Positions 8,510 through 16,701 of a stretch of 64,000 nucleotides of DNA are shown here, piece after piece (positions within the stretch are counted from its first letter, which is position 1; the number at the start of each line of letters is the position of its first letter). The translations under genes and the position numbers were made by a program. The notes beneath the pieces are model-generated. The model saw nothing but the letters and a program-made list of their open reading frames with translations, did not search any database and was not told where the DNA came from. The stretch is from Roseiarcus sp963836695 (GTDB lineage Bacteria; Pseudomonadota; Alphaproteobacteria; Rhizobiales; Beijerinckiaceae): assembly GCA_963836695.1 (NCBI GenBank), contig CAWIKX010000003.1, positions 1-64,000 of the forward strand. Direction: 5' to 3'.

Positions 8510-8565
8510 GGCTCCCGGCCTTTATCGCTCGCGTCGAACCACTGTCAGGCGCGTCTGGAGGCTAC

Positions 8566-9972
8566 CTACGCCGCGCCGGCTTTGGCGACCGGCGCCAAAG
8601 CGAGCTGCATCAAGGCGCCCACGTCCTTGCTGCGATCGAGGTGGTCGACTGCGGCTTCAAGCGCTTTGGCCGCGTCCGCGCCGACCGCTTTTGAGGCGGC
8701 GGCGCGGAATCGGCGGCGGATCAGGTCGAGATCCGCGGGGATCACGTCCTGAAGGCGATGCGAGAGGACGCGCCCGTCCTTGAGGCGGACCGTTACCTCT
8801 GCTCCCTGCTTTAAGGGGAAAGCGGCCGTAAACTCATCGCCCGACTTGACCGTCACTTTCGCCGCCAACGCGAGCAGCGCCGGATCATCGAGCTTGAGAT
8901 AACTCGTTTCGTCGACCGAGCCGCGCATGAGCGCGCTCGCGACCGCGTAATGAATGCTCATCTTCGCCTGGAGGACCCGCGCGAAGGGGCCGGGATAGTC
9001 GCAGCCGGGATAGGCCTTGGCGGCGCGTGAGGCGCGCACCTCGACGGAAACGATCTCTGCAGGATCGAAGCTCTTGTCCTTGGCCAGCGCTACTGCGGCG
9101 AGGCAGGGCGTCTGGGCAAAATTGCAGACCGGGACCGGCTTGAAGAAGACTGACATGATCTCGAGCTCGCCATCGAACAGGCGGACGTCGGGCGCCTTAT
9201 GGTCGGGCCGATAGGCGGTCAGCAATCCCGCTTCTCCGTCGAGCGCCTTCTCCGAACCGTACGCCCCGAGCGCGGCGAGCTGAGCGGCGGTCAGACCGTT
9301 GCGGGCCGCGATCCCGGCTTCGAAGAACATCTCGTCCGCGCCGGTGTGCGGCCATTGGTTCTGCCCGCCGACGAAGTTCGCCGCAAGCGAAAGCGCGCTC
9401 GCCGTCGCAGCCTCGTCGAGACCGAGCAATTTGCTGCAGGCGGCGGCCGCGGCAAGCGGTCCGGTGAATCCAGTCGGCCGGAAGGTGCGGGCGAATTCGG
9501 GCGTGACGATCGCCCGGCCGATGCGGCCGCCGACCTCATATCCGACGATTGCCGCGGTGGCGAAACTGCGCCCGTCGACGCGCCGCGCTTGCGCAAGCGC
9601 GAGCAGAGGCGGCAGAACGACGATGCCAAGATGGCTGACGCTGCCGGTGTGCATGTCCTCGCGCACGAGCCCATGTCCTGCGACGCTGTTGGCGAAGACG
9701 GCGTCGGCTGCAGGAGCGTTGACGCTTGTTCCTATGATCGAGCAGGGACCCGCGCCGACCGTGGCCAGCGCCTGGGCCTGACGGGCCCAAGGCAGCCCAT
9801 GCGCCTCGAACGCGCAGGCCAGGAAGTCGAGCAGGCAGATCCTCAGCTTTTCCCGAGCGGCTGGGGAAATGTCGCCGTCCCGCTCGGTTGCGATCGCGGA
9901 CGCCATGCGGACGGATAGCGGAGCGGCGCTGCGTGTCACAGGCGCTTCGGCTAGGGCGACGGAACTCGACAT
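8566..9972 (-). CDS. MmgE/PrpD family protein
   Basis: A 468-residue MmgE/PrpD protein, the usual length for the family (about 450-480). It shows ICLLDFLACAFEAHGLPWA near the N-terminus and the conserved block FANSVAGHGLVREDMHTGSVSH, here with H-G-L-x-x-E-D. The second domain has AYPGCDYPGPFARVLQAKMSIHYA. Known members include 2-methylcitrate dehydratase, cis-aconitate decarboxylase and iminodisuccinate epimerase-type enzymes; the substrate cannot be read from sequence. It lies between the LysR regulator and the terminal MBL hydrolase on the same strand, so it belongs to the catabolic cluster. A dehydratase or isomerase acting on a di- or tricarboxylate-like intermediate is a fair guess. Confidence 0.88.
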   Translation of the reverse strand: MSSSVALAEAPVTRSAAPLSVRMASAIATERDGDISPAAREKLRICLLDFLACAFEAHGLPWARQAQALATVGAGPCSIIGTSVNAPAADAVFANSVAGHGLVREDMHTGSVSHLGIVVLPPLLALAQARRVDGRSFATAAIVGYEVGGRIGRAIVTPEFARTFRPTGFTGPLAAAAACSKLLGLDEAATASALSLAANFVGGQNQWPHTGADEMFFEAGIAARNGLTAAQLAALGAYGSEKALDGEAGLLTAYRPDHKAPDVRLFDGELEIMSVFFKPVPVCNFAQTPCLAAVALAKDKSFDPAEIVSVEVRASRAAKAYPGCDYPGPFARVLQAKMSIHYAVASALMRGSVDETSYLKLDDPALLALAAKVTVKSGDEFTAAFPLKQGAEVTVRLKDGRVLSHRLQDVIPADLDLIRRRFRAAASKAVGADAAKALEAAVDHLDRSKDVGALMQLALAPVAKAGAA

Positions 9973-10004
9973 GGAGACCTCCCAGGTCTTGGTTTTCGCT
10001 TGAA

Positions 10005-10021
10005 CTGCTGTTGATCAGCAG
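10005..10021. promoter_or_regulatory. Inverted repeat between lysR and the prpD-like gene
   Basis: CTGCTG-TTGAT-CAGCAG is a perfect 6-bp inverted repeat with a 5-nt centre. It sits in the short gap (9973-10023) between the end of the LysR gene and the start of the PrpD-family gene. It could be an operator for the LysR regulator or a weak stem in the transcript; there is no U-run to make it a terminator. Confidence 0.35.
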
Positions 10022-10023
10022 GC

Positions 10024-10986
10024 CTACATACGCAAATTGCGCGCGACCTTCGCCTCGGAATGGGTTCTATCCTCGTGCTGATGGCCGCCGCGAAGAATGG
10101 CCTGAACTTCGTCGCGAATGAGGCGGGCGACAAGACGGGTCGCGACGCTCATGGGCCGCTGAGTAGAGGTCGCGAGCAAAAGCTCTCGCATCAACGTCGG
10201 ATCGGTCAGCGACCAGCTCCGAATGCGCCCAGCGTTCAAGAGATGCTTCACCGCGCCTTCCGACAATACAGTGTAGCCCAGGCCGCGCTCCACGAGGCTC
10301 AGCGTCGACGGCATAGCGTCGACCTCGAACACGACATTGGCGACGGCTCCGAGCTTTTCAAGCTCGTTGTCGATGAGAACACGCAAGCCATGCGGCCGCG
10401 CCGGCAAAATGACGGGAATATCGGCAAGCCGCTTGGTCGGGGCGCGGTCGCCTCCAAGCCCAGCCGGATCGTCGACCGCGCCCAAAAGGATGAGTTCGTC
10501 CGTCAGCAACGGCTCGGTCTGGAGCGTCGACAGGCGTGGCGCTTGATAGACGACGCCGATATCCACCCTGCCGGTGGAGAGCCATTCGGCGACGTGGCCG
10601 CTAAAGCCTTCGGCGACATGGAGAAGGATACCCGGAAAGGCTTCGCGGCAGCGCACGACGAGCGGACCTGTCAGCATCCAGCCGATCGAGGGCGGCATCG
10701 CGATAGCGACGCGGCCTTTCGGCTCCGCCTTGAGCGAACCGATTTCGGAGCGGGCCTTCCCAACGAGGCCAACGACGCTGCGCGCATAGGTCTCGAGCAC
10801 CTTGCCGGCCTCGGACACGACCACTCCCCGCCCGTTGCGATAGAGGAGTTCCACCCCAAGCTCCGACTCCAGCAGCTTGATTTGCCGGCTCAAGATCGGC
10901 TGGGCGACCGACAGACGGATGGCCGCCTTGGAGAAGCTCCCTGATTCTGCGACTCCCAGAAAGTAGTCGAGTTGCTTTAATTCCAT
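10024..10986 (-). CDS. LysR-family transcriptional regulator
   Basis: A 320-residue LysR-type regulator. The N-terminal winged helix-turn-helix is MELKQLDYFLGVAESGSFSK, then AAIRLSVAQPILSRQIKLLE, about residues 1-60. A long linker helix and the two-lobed effector domain (KGRVAIAMPPSIG onward) follow. The start is the ATG at 10984-10986, where family similarity begins; the 27 upstream codons have no such similarity. It lies inside the cluster, on the same strand as the genes it probably controls, rather than divergently as is common. The effector is presumably a metabolite of the pathway; the CbbR/CatR/NAC-like subfamily was not resolved. Confidence 0.92.
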   Translation of the reverse strand: MELKQLDYFLGVAESGSFSKAAIRLSVAQPILSRQIKLLESELGVELLYRNGRGVVVSEAGKVLETYARSVVGLVGKARSEIGSLKAEPKGRVAIAMPPSIGWMLTGPLVVRCREAFPGILLHVAEGFSGHVAEWLSTGRVDIGVVYQAPRLSTLQTEPLLTDELILLGAVDDPAGLGGDRAPTKRLADIPVILPARPHGLRVLIDNELEKLGAVANVVFEVDAMPSTLSLVERGLGYTVLSEGAVKHLLNAGRIRSWSLTDPTLMRELLLATSTQRPMSVATRLVARLIRDEVQAILRGGHQHEDRTHSEAKVARNLRM

Positions 10987-11080
10987 CGAACAGGGTTTCG
11001 AACCGGCGGCGCCCGGGGCGCGAGCGCCAGATCGGACGAAACTAGCAAGCACAATCTTGCTCCGCAATGCGCCGCTGCCG

Positions 11081-12559
11081 CTACCGCTGAACGAAGGGGT
11101 TCGCGACCTCGCCGATCGTATCGATCCAGACGCTCTTTTCCTGGAGATATTCGCGGATCGCAGTCAGGCCGCTCTCACGCCCGATGCCGGAACGCTTGTA
11201 GCCGCCGAAGGGCGAAAGGTAGCTTATCGCGCGATAGGTGTTGATCCAGACCGTGCCCGCCTCGAGCCGTTCGGACATTTTGAAAGCGGTTCCGATATTT
11301 TGCGTCCAGACGCCGGCCGCGAGGCCATACTGGGTATTGTTGGCGATCTCGATCGCCTCCTCCTCGTCATCGAAAGTGATAATCGAGAGAACCGGCCCGA
11401 ACACTTCCTCCTGCGCGATGCGCATGTCGGGCTTGACGCCGGTGAAAACGGTCGGCTCCACGAACCACCCGTTGCCGCACTCGGGGCGGGTGGCTTTAGC
11501 CCCACCGAGAACGCAAGAGGCGCCCTCGCCTTTGGCGACCTCGATATAGTCGAGCACCTTCTTGTATTGCGGCCGGGTCGTTACCGGTCCGACTTGAGTC
11601 GTGTCGAGCAGCGGGTCGCCCATGCGTGCGGTTTCACCCAGCGCGACGAGCTTGTCGACGAACTCGTTGTGGATCGAACGATGAATGAGGGCGCGGGAGC
11701 CGGCGATGCAAGTCTGCCCGGTGGCGGCGAAGATGCCCGAGACAACGCCCTTGACGGCGTTGTCGAGGGCTGCGTCCTTGAACACGATATTGGCGGATTT
11801 GCCGCCGAGCTCGAGCGTGACCGGCTTGATGGACTTTGCCGCCAGCTCGTAGACGCCTTGCCCGGTCCGGTCGCCTCCCGTGAACGCGATCTTCGCCACG
11901 TGCGGATGCGAGACAAGACGCTCGCCGATCTCGGCGCCAAATCCGGTCACGATATTCACGACGCCAGGGGGAAAACCGGCTTTCTCGAACAGGCGCCCAA
12001 ATTCGAGCGCCGACACCGACGAGAATTCCGAGGGCTTCCACACCACCGTATTGCCGGCGGCCAAGGCCGGCGCGAGCTTCCACGCGGCCAGCATCAGCGG
12101 CGAATTCCATGGCGTGATCGCCGCTACGACCCCGAGCGGCTCTTCGCGGGTGAAGTTGATCATGCCAGGCTTGTCGATCGGGATGACTCGCCCTTCGATC
12201 TTGTCTGCAAGGCCGCCGAAATAGTTGAACCACTGCGGTATGTAGCGCAGCTGCGTCCGCATCTCGGTGATCAGCTTGCCGTTGTCGCGCGTCTCGATCT
12301 CCGCCAACGCGTCGGCCTCTGCGGCGATCAGATCAGCGAGCTTGCGCAAAAGCGCCCCGCGAGCCGAGGCGCTGATCTTGGCCCATGACGGTGCGCGGAA
12401 GGCCTTGAGCGCGGCTTCCACGGCGCGGTCGACGTCGGCCGCCTTAGCTCGCGGAATAAAGGCCCAGGCCGCCCCCAGATAGGGATTTTCTGTTTCGAAT
12501 GTTTCCCTGGCCTCGGCGTCGACCCAGTCGCCGCCGATCAACATTTGATAGCGCTTCAT
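11081..12559 (-). CDS. Aldehyde dehydrogenase (NAD(P)+-dependent)
   Basis: A 492-residue aldehyde dehydrogenase. The NAD-binding block VAAITPWNSPLMLAAWKLAP and the segment FTGGDRTGQGV are present. The catalytic general base lies in LELGGKSAN, and the nucleophile Cys284 in GQTCIAGSR. The C-terminal EEVFGPVLSII and PFGGYKRSGIGRE complete the pattern. Start ATG 12559 gives the family's usual length; the longer open frame upstream is noncoding-like. The downstream LysR is 94 nt away and the upstream CMD-family gene 31 nt away, so it is probably cotranscribed with the latter. It should oxidise an aldehyde intermediate to a carboxylate; the subfamily resembles betaine-aldehyde/2-hydroxymuconic-semialdehyde-type enzymes, but the substrate is open. 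Confidence 0.92.
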   Translation of the reverse strand: MKRYQMLIGGDWVDAEARETFETENPYLGAAWAFIPRAKAADVDRAVEAALKAFRAPSWAKISASARGALLRKLADLIAAEADALAEIETRDNGKLITEMRTQLRYIPQWFNYFGGLADKIEGRVIPIDKPGMINFTREEPLGVVAAITPWNSPLMLAAWKLAPALAAGNTVVWKPSEFSSVSALEFGRLFEKAGFPPGVVNIVTGFGAEIGERLVSHPHVAKIAFTGGDRTGQGVYELAAKSIKPVTLELGGKSANIVFKDAALDNAVKGVVSGIFAATGQTCIAGSRALIHRSIHNEFVDKLVALGETARMGDPLLDTTQVGPVTTRPQYKKVLDYIEVAKGEGASCVLGGAKATRPECGNGWFVEPTVFTGVKPDMRIAQEEVFGPVLSIITFDDEEEAIEIANNTQYGLAAGVWTQNIGTAFKMSERLEAGTVWINTYRAISYLSPFGGYKRSGIGRESGLTAIREYLQEKSVWIDTIGEVANPFVQR

Positions 12560-12590
12560 GAGGCCATCTCCGAAGCCTGAGCTTTGATCG

Positions 12591-12974
12591 TCAGGCGCTC
12601 TTCTCGACTTCGGCGAACGCCTCGCGCGCCACCCGGAACGAATCGACGCCGGCGGGAATGCCTGCGTAGATCGCCACCTGCAGGAGAACTTCGCGGATTT
12701 CGGCTTTGGTGACGCCATTCTTCAGCGCGCCTTTGACATGCATCTTAAGCTCATGCGGACGGTTGAGGCAGCTCAGCATTGCAAGATTGAGCATGCTGCG
12801 CGTCTTGTGAGGCAGACCCTCGCGTCCCCAGACGGCGCCCCAGCAATATTCGGTCGTCAGCTCCTGCATCGGCATGTTGAAGTCGTCCGCTGAAGCCAGC
12901 GACTTCTCGACAAATTCGGCGCCGAGCACTTTCTTGCGGATCGCAAGGCCGCGGTCGAACATTTCCTTGTTCAT
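12591..12974 (-). CDS. Carboxymuconolactone decarboxylase family protein
   Basis: A 127-residue protein of the CMD/AhpD-like fold. It matches the PcaC-type pattern with N-terminal FDRGLAIRKKVLGAEFVEKS and TTEYCWGAVWGREGL. The core is KTRSMLNLAMLSCLNRPHEL, followed by HVKGALKNGVTKAEIREVLL. The usual catalytic pattern of peroxidatic AhpD (CxxC) is absent, so a decarboxylase or isomerase-like role in lactone metabolism fits better than antioxidant activity. It sits 31 nt upstream of the aldehyde dehydrogenase gene, with MBL lactonase-like genes on both sides. That context supports a lactone intermediate, as in beta-ketoadipate chemistry, but no other pca genes are present. Confidence 0.88.
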   Translation of the reverse strand: MNKEMFDRGLAIRKKVLGAEFVEKSLASADDFNMPMQELTTEYCWGAVWGREGLPHKTRSMLNLAMLSCLNRPHELKMHVKGALKNGVTKAEIREVLLQVAIYAGIPAGVDSFRVAREAFAEVEKSA

Positions 12975-13039
12975 CTCACTTCTCCAATGTCTTCAAAGCT
13001 CGATAGCAGCGGGTGAACCCCGGCCTCGCGAGCGCTAGC

Positions 13040-13927
13040 TCAGCCCCTGACCTCGACGCCGGCCCACTCCTCCACGACGCGGATGATCGAGGTGAAGTCC
13101 GACGTCGGTCCAAACTTGGCGTTTGTCACGGCGAGCATCTGGCGCACCGCCGCGCCGGCCACCATCGGCACGCCAAGATTCTCCGCTTCGTCGACGCAGA
13201 GGCGAACGTCCTTGTAGGAGAGTCCGGTTGCAAAGCCGAAATCGAAGGTGCCCGGCAGGATCGATTTGGGAAACTTGTCCTGCGTCGCGCTATTGCGACC
13301 GCTGCCGGCGTTGATGATCTCGAGCATGATCTTCGGATCGATGCCGGCTTTGACCCCCATCACCAGCGCTTCGGAGGAAACGACCAACGCGGCCGCGGCG
13401 AGCAGATTGTTGCCGAGCTTTGCGACCTGAGCGAGGCCGGCTTTCTCGCCAACGAAGAAGACCTTGCCAAAGTTCTTGAGCAACGGCTCGACGATCTCAA
13501 ACGACGCGCGTGGCCCGGACGCCATCACTGCGAGCGTCCCGTTCTTGGCGCCGGCGACCCCGCCTGACACCGGCGCGTCGATCCATCCGACGCCAAAAGG
13601 CTCCAGACCCTTCGATACGCGCGTCGCCATGCCGGGTCCGCTGGTTGACAGATCGACCACGGTTTTGACGCGCGAGCCCTTCTCGACGCCGCCGAGGACA
13701 ACCTTCTCGACGATGTCAGGCGTAGGCAAGCTCACAAACGCAAGATCAACGGAATCGAAGACATCCTTGGACGAGGAGGCGACCGTCGCGCCTGCGTTCT
13801 TCTGAGGCGTCGACGCATCCGGGTTCGTGTCGAAGACCACCAGATCAAAGCCGGCGCTGATCAGTCGCAGGCTCATCGGGCCACCCATTCGCCCAAGTCC
13901 GATAAAACCGATTTTTGGCGTCGCCAT
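13040..13927 (-). CDS. NAD(P)-dependent beta-hydroxyacid dehydrogenase
   Basis: A 295-residue member of the 3-hydroxyisobutyrate/tartronate-semialdehyde/6-phosphogluconate-like dehydrogenases. The Rossmann motif GFIGLGRMGGPM is at residues 6-17. The substrate-binding DAPVSGGVAGAKNGTLAVMA is near 117, and the catalytic Lys lies in the VAKLGNNLLAA block near 168. It oxidises a beta-hydroxy acid to a semialdehyde or the reverse, in the cytoplasm. The CMD-family gene follows after 65 nt and then the aldehyde dehydrogenase. Hydroxyacid to semialdehyde to acid is therefore a natural two-step reading of this cluster, though the substrate is unknown. Confidence 0.9.
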   Translation of the reverse strand: MATPKIGFIGLGRMGGPMSLRLISAGFDLVVFDTNPDASTPQKNAGATVASSSKDVFDSVDLAFVSLPTPDIVEKVVLGGVEKGSRVKTVVDLSTSGPGMATRVSKGLEPFGVGWIDAPVSGGVAGAKNGTLAVMASGPRASFEIVEPLLKNFGKVFFVGEKAGLAQVAKLGNNLLAAAALVVSSEALVMGVKAGIDPKIMLEIINAGSGRNSATQDKFPKSILPGTFDFGFATGLSYKDVRLCVDEAENLGVPMVAGAAVRQMLAVTNAKFGPTSDFTSIIRVVEEWAGVEVRG

Positions 13928-14096
13928 CCCGCGTGATCCTTGCGCGAACTATGCTCGGGTGAACTGCCCGACCCTTGTCATTGACGGCAAAGCCTAGCCC
14001 ACTCGCCTATGGACCCGCACCGCCAACCTCGACATAACAGAAATATCCCGCTTGCAGCATGGAGGGTCGTCTCGCCCGGCGGCGCGACAACTTTCG

Positions 14097-14975
14097 TCAC
14101 GCGACGCGGCTCGTCTCGCCATCGGCGAGAGCAAGCTCCACGACGTGCAAGCCTGCCGCCGTCGCGCGCGAAGGAAAGACGCTTTTCAGCCGATCCTCGT
14201 GCACCGGGATAACGCGCTTGTGATCGCCGCCAACGGCTTTCAACATTTCTGCGCTCGTGAACATGAGGTTCGACTGGCTGCCCACCGCCAGGCCGATCGG
14301 CACCAGCTGAGGATCGTTCTTATCGAGGCCGGTGAGGTTGTCGTAGGTGTAGATGAGGTCGCCCGCCAGGATGAAGGCGTCGGCGCTCTCGCGCGCGCCG
14401 TCATTGCGCACGGTCACGTACATCGAGCCATAGGTGTGGGTGTCCGCCGCGAGATGGAGGTCGATGCCGGGCAAGACGTCCTCGAGGTCCCCGTCGACCG
14501 CGATCATGCGGCCCTCCCGAGCCAGCCGCGTCGCCTTGACGATATCGGCTGGGTCCGCTGCGCCGACAAGAAAGCGAAATTCGGGTCCAAGCGTCAGCGC
14601 CCACACCCACTTATCGATTTCGCGCTTCTGGATATAGAACTTGGCGTTCGGGAAGAGGTCGAGGCCGCCCATGTGATCGAAATGGGCGTGGGTGATCAGA
14701 ACGGTCGTGACGTCCGTGGGCTTAACGCCGCATTCCGCGAGAACTTCCGAGGCTGGATGCCAGTTCGTCACGCCATAAAGATCGGCGAGATACTTGCCGT
14801 ATTCCTTGTGGTCGTAGCCGGTGTCAACGAGGATCACCTGACCCTGCCCTTTGATCAGCACATAAGCGTAGGGAAGGTTGCGGATGCCGACATATTGCGG
14901 ACCGTAGAGCATGACGCTCTGCGGGAACTTGTTCACCGCGGCATAGTCGAGCACCCAGATCGAATATTTGCCCAT
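14097..14975 (-). CDS. MBL-fold hydrolase, N-acyl-homoserine-lactonase-like
   Basis: A 292-residue metallo-beta-lactamase-fold protein. The zinc motif THAHFDH is near residue 113. Further ligands are in AADTHTYGSMYV (about 208), LAGDLIY (about 230) and VIPVHED (about 268). The arrangement matches the AHL-lactonase-like group. Start ATG 14975 is where the conserved sequence begins (MGKYSIWVLDYAAVNKFPQS); the open frame upstream belongs to the next gene's antisense. It is distantly related to the MBL protein at 7685, so the cluster has two divergent lactonase-like enzymes. A substrate lactone of the local pathway is more likely than a signal molecule, but this is not decided by sequence. Confidence 0.85.
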   Translation of the reverse strand: MGKYSIWVLDYAAVNKFPQSVMLYGPQYVGIRNLPYAYVLIKGQGQVILVDTGYDHKEYGKYLADLYGVTNWHPASEVLAECGVKPTDVTTVLITHAHFDHMGGLDLFPNAKFYIQKREIDKWVWALTLGPEFRFLVGAADPADIVKATRLAREGRMIAVDGDLEDVLPGIDLHLAADTHTYGSMYVTVRNDGARESADAFILAGDLIYTYDNLTGLDKNDPQLVPIGLAVGSQSNLMFTSAEMLKAVGGDHKRVIPVHEDRLKSVFPSRATAAGLHVVELALADGETSRVA

Positions 14976-15003
14976 GTCCGCTCCTCGCCTCTCCGTCGTC
15001 ATT

Positions 15004-15453
15004 CTACCCGGCGAAACCCGCTTCGAAAGCGCCGCCGACGTGCGTCGCACAGCATGCCTGCCTGAAATCGACCGCTTCAAATCCAGGCGTGGTCCGTCCC
15101 ACCGCGCGTAGGTGCCGCTCGGCTTCCTCAACAAAGTGGAAGAGGGCGTCTCCGTCGCGATCGGTCGTGGAAGAGGCCGCGGCGAGCGCGCTCTCCAATG
15201 CGGAAAGCGCGGCGACCAAGTGGCTTCGATGGTGGGTCGCGCCTGCCGGCGAGCGCAGACTGCTGAGGCCCTCGGCCGCTTCGCGAATGCGTCCGCGAGC
15301 GGCTTCAACGGGCTCGTAGTCGACAATCACGCGGGAGCCGGCCAGCGTCCGCTTCAACAGGAAGCCGGAGAGCTGGATTAGGCCCCGACGCAGGAGATCG
15401 TGCAGAGGCTCGGCCTCGCACATGTAGCGCGCGAGCGGGTCGGTCAGACTCAA
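15004..15453 (-). CDS. Hypothetical helical protein (149 aa)
   Basis: A 149-residue, alanine/arginine/leucine-rich protein with no recognised motif. It is predicted largely helical, for example EAARGRIREAAEGLSSLRSP and HLVAALSALESALAAASS. It starts with TTG 15453, supported by a GGGAGG 5 nt upstream. It ends 28 nt before the MBL hydrolase gene on the same strand and would be the first gene of that transcript. Two cysteines occur near the C-terminus (QACCATH). No function can be proposed beyond its place in the cluster. Confidence 0.55.
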   Translation of the reverse strand: MSLTDPLARYMCEAEPLHDLLRRGLIQLSGFLLKRTLAGSRVIVDYEPVEAARGRIREAAEGLSSLRSPAGATHHRSHLVAALSALESALAAASSTTDRDGDALFHFVEEAERHLRAVGRTTPGFEAVDFRQACCATHVGGAFEAGFAG

Positions 15454-15715
15454 GCGCGCCTCCCTTCTGACCTCGCGGGACCTCCGCCTCGTCTGCGCCT
15501 GCTCCCCTCACGGGGCGCCGAAAGCTCGTCCTGTTGGCACGGATCGCCCGGCTTCTTTCGACGCTAGCAACGATAACCTTCATAAGGCATTCGAACCCGA
15601 CGGATAACAGTTATAGCGATTTTGGGCAGCCAGCTCGTTTCCCTTCGCCGATGGTGGTGGCAAAATACACGGATAGACCAAAGACCCCATAGTCTCTGAC
15701 TGGGAGGAGACGACG
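15454..15715. promoter_or_regulatory. Divergent promoter region of the lactonase cluster
   Basis: A 262-base gap between the minus-strand cluster and the plus-strand MBL gene. It contains two short inverted repeats close together: CCTT-CAT-AAGG (about 15579-15589) and ATAAC-A-GTTAT (about 15605-15615). The pair could be operators for the cluster's LysR protein. A strong GGGAGGAG ribosome site precedes the plus-strand gene. No -35/-10 pair was assigned with confidence. Confidence 0.4.
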
Positions 15716-16600
15716 ATGACCAATCCGACGGACAAGAGCGACAAGCAGACGCCCGGCGTTTATAGACGACGCGTCGGCGACGCGATGGTCACAACCATCA
15801 ATGACGGCTTCCTCGATATCCCTTTCGAGATTTTGAGAGGCGCCGAACTCGAACACCTGAAAGGGCTGATGCGAGATGCATTCCGCCACGGGCCGCCGCG
15901 CCTGACTGTGAACGCATTCGTCATCCAGACCGACCACAACACAATTCTCGTGGATTCAGGCGGCGGCTCCTCCACCGTCTATTCCATGGGCCGGCTCCCG
16001 CAGAATTTGCGCGCGGCGGGCTTCAAACCCGACGACTTCGACACGGTGCTCGTGACCCATATTCATCCGGACCATACGAGCGGCCTCCTGGACACGGAGG
16101 GGAAGCCGGCCTTCCCGCGCGCCGAAGTGGTCGTTCACGAGGACGAGATCGCTTTCTGGTCGGACAAGAGCCTTCGCGACGGCCGGTCTGCCGCGGCGAC
16201 GCCCTATCTCGATTCCGCCGATCGGGTCCTCGAAGCCTATCGCGAGAGATTCCGTCCGAGCCGCGCAGGAACCGTTGTTCCCGGCGTGACGCAACTGCCG
16301 CTTCCCGGCCACACCCCCGGCCACAGCGGCTATCGTCTCGATTCCGCAGGCGAGTCGCTCGTTATGTGGGGAGACACGGTCCACGTGCCGGAAATTCAGA
16401 TACCCCGGCCCGAAGTCACGAGCGAGTTTGACATCAACGAACCGCTGGCCGCCGAGAACCGCTTCAAGATTTTCGATTATGTGGCGAAGGAGGGCCACCT
16501 CGTGACGGGGGGGCATTTGCATCTGCCCGGCTTCGCCCATGTGATCCCGAATGGGCAGGGATATCAGCTCGTGCCCGAAGCCTGGATGGTCGAGATCTAG
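15716..16600 (+). CDS. MBL-fold metallohydrolase
   Basis: A 294-residue metallo-beta-lactamase-fold hydrolase. The motif THIHPDH is near residue 119, LPGHTPGHSGY near 200, MWGDTVHVP near 221 and GGHLHLPGF near 265. It has an N-terminal segment GDAMVTTINDGFLDIPFEIL like other uncharacterised soluble MBL proteins. There is no export signal by eye. It is divergent from the lactonase/hydroxyacid-dehydrogenase cluster and shares its promoter region, so it is probably part of the same regulon. It is the third MBL hydrolase in 9 kb and is clearly of a different subfamily from the two at 7685 and 14097. Substrate unknown. Confidence 0.85.
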   Translation: MTNPTDKSDKQTPGVYRRRVGDAMVTTINDGFLDIPFEILRGAELEHLKGLMRDAFRHGPPRLTVNAFVIQTDHNTILVDSGGGSSTVYSMGRLPQNLRAAGFKPDDFDTVLVTHIHPDHTSGLLDTEGKPAFPRAEVVVHEDEIAFWSDKSLRDGRSAAATPYLDSADRVLEAYRERFRPSRAGTVVPGVTQLPLPGHTPGHSGYRLDSAGESLVMWGDTVHVPEIQIPRPEVTSEFDINEPLAAENRFKIFDYVAKEGHLVTGGHLHLPGFAHVIPNGQGYQLVPEAWMVEI

Positions 16601-16701
16601 TCACGCGCGACGGCTAGACCTTCCATCGCCCAACAGGCCCCCTCGTCTACCCCTGCCTCGAGGCGAAGCGCGAGCGACGTTTCCGCCCGCGCTTTAGAAT
16701 C

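Noticed and set aside
11057..12388. 443-codon open frame antisense to the aldehyde dehydrogenase gene
   Set aside because: Shadow of a strongly supported gene; no motif and implausible composition.
14097..15326. 409-codon form of the second MBL hydrolase with a 117-residue N-terminal extension
   Set aside because: The extension is antisense to the better supported 15004-15453 frame and lacks family similarity; conserved sequence starts at 14975.
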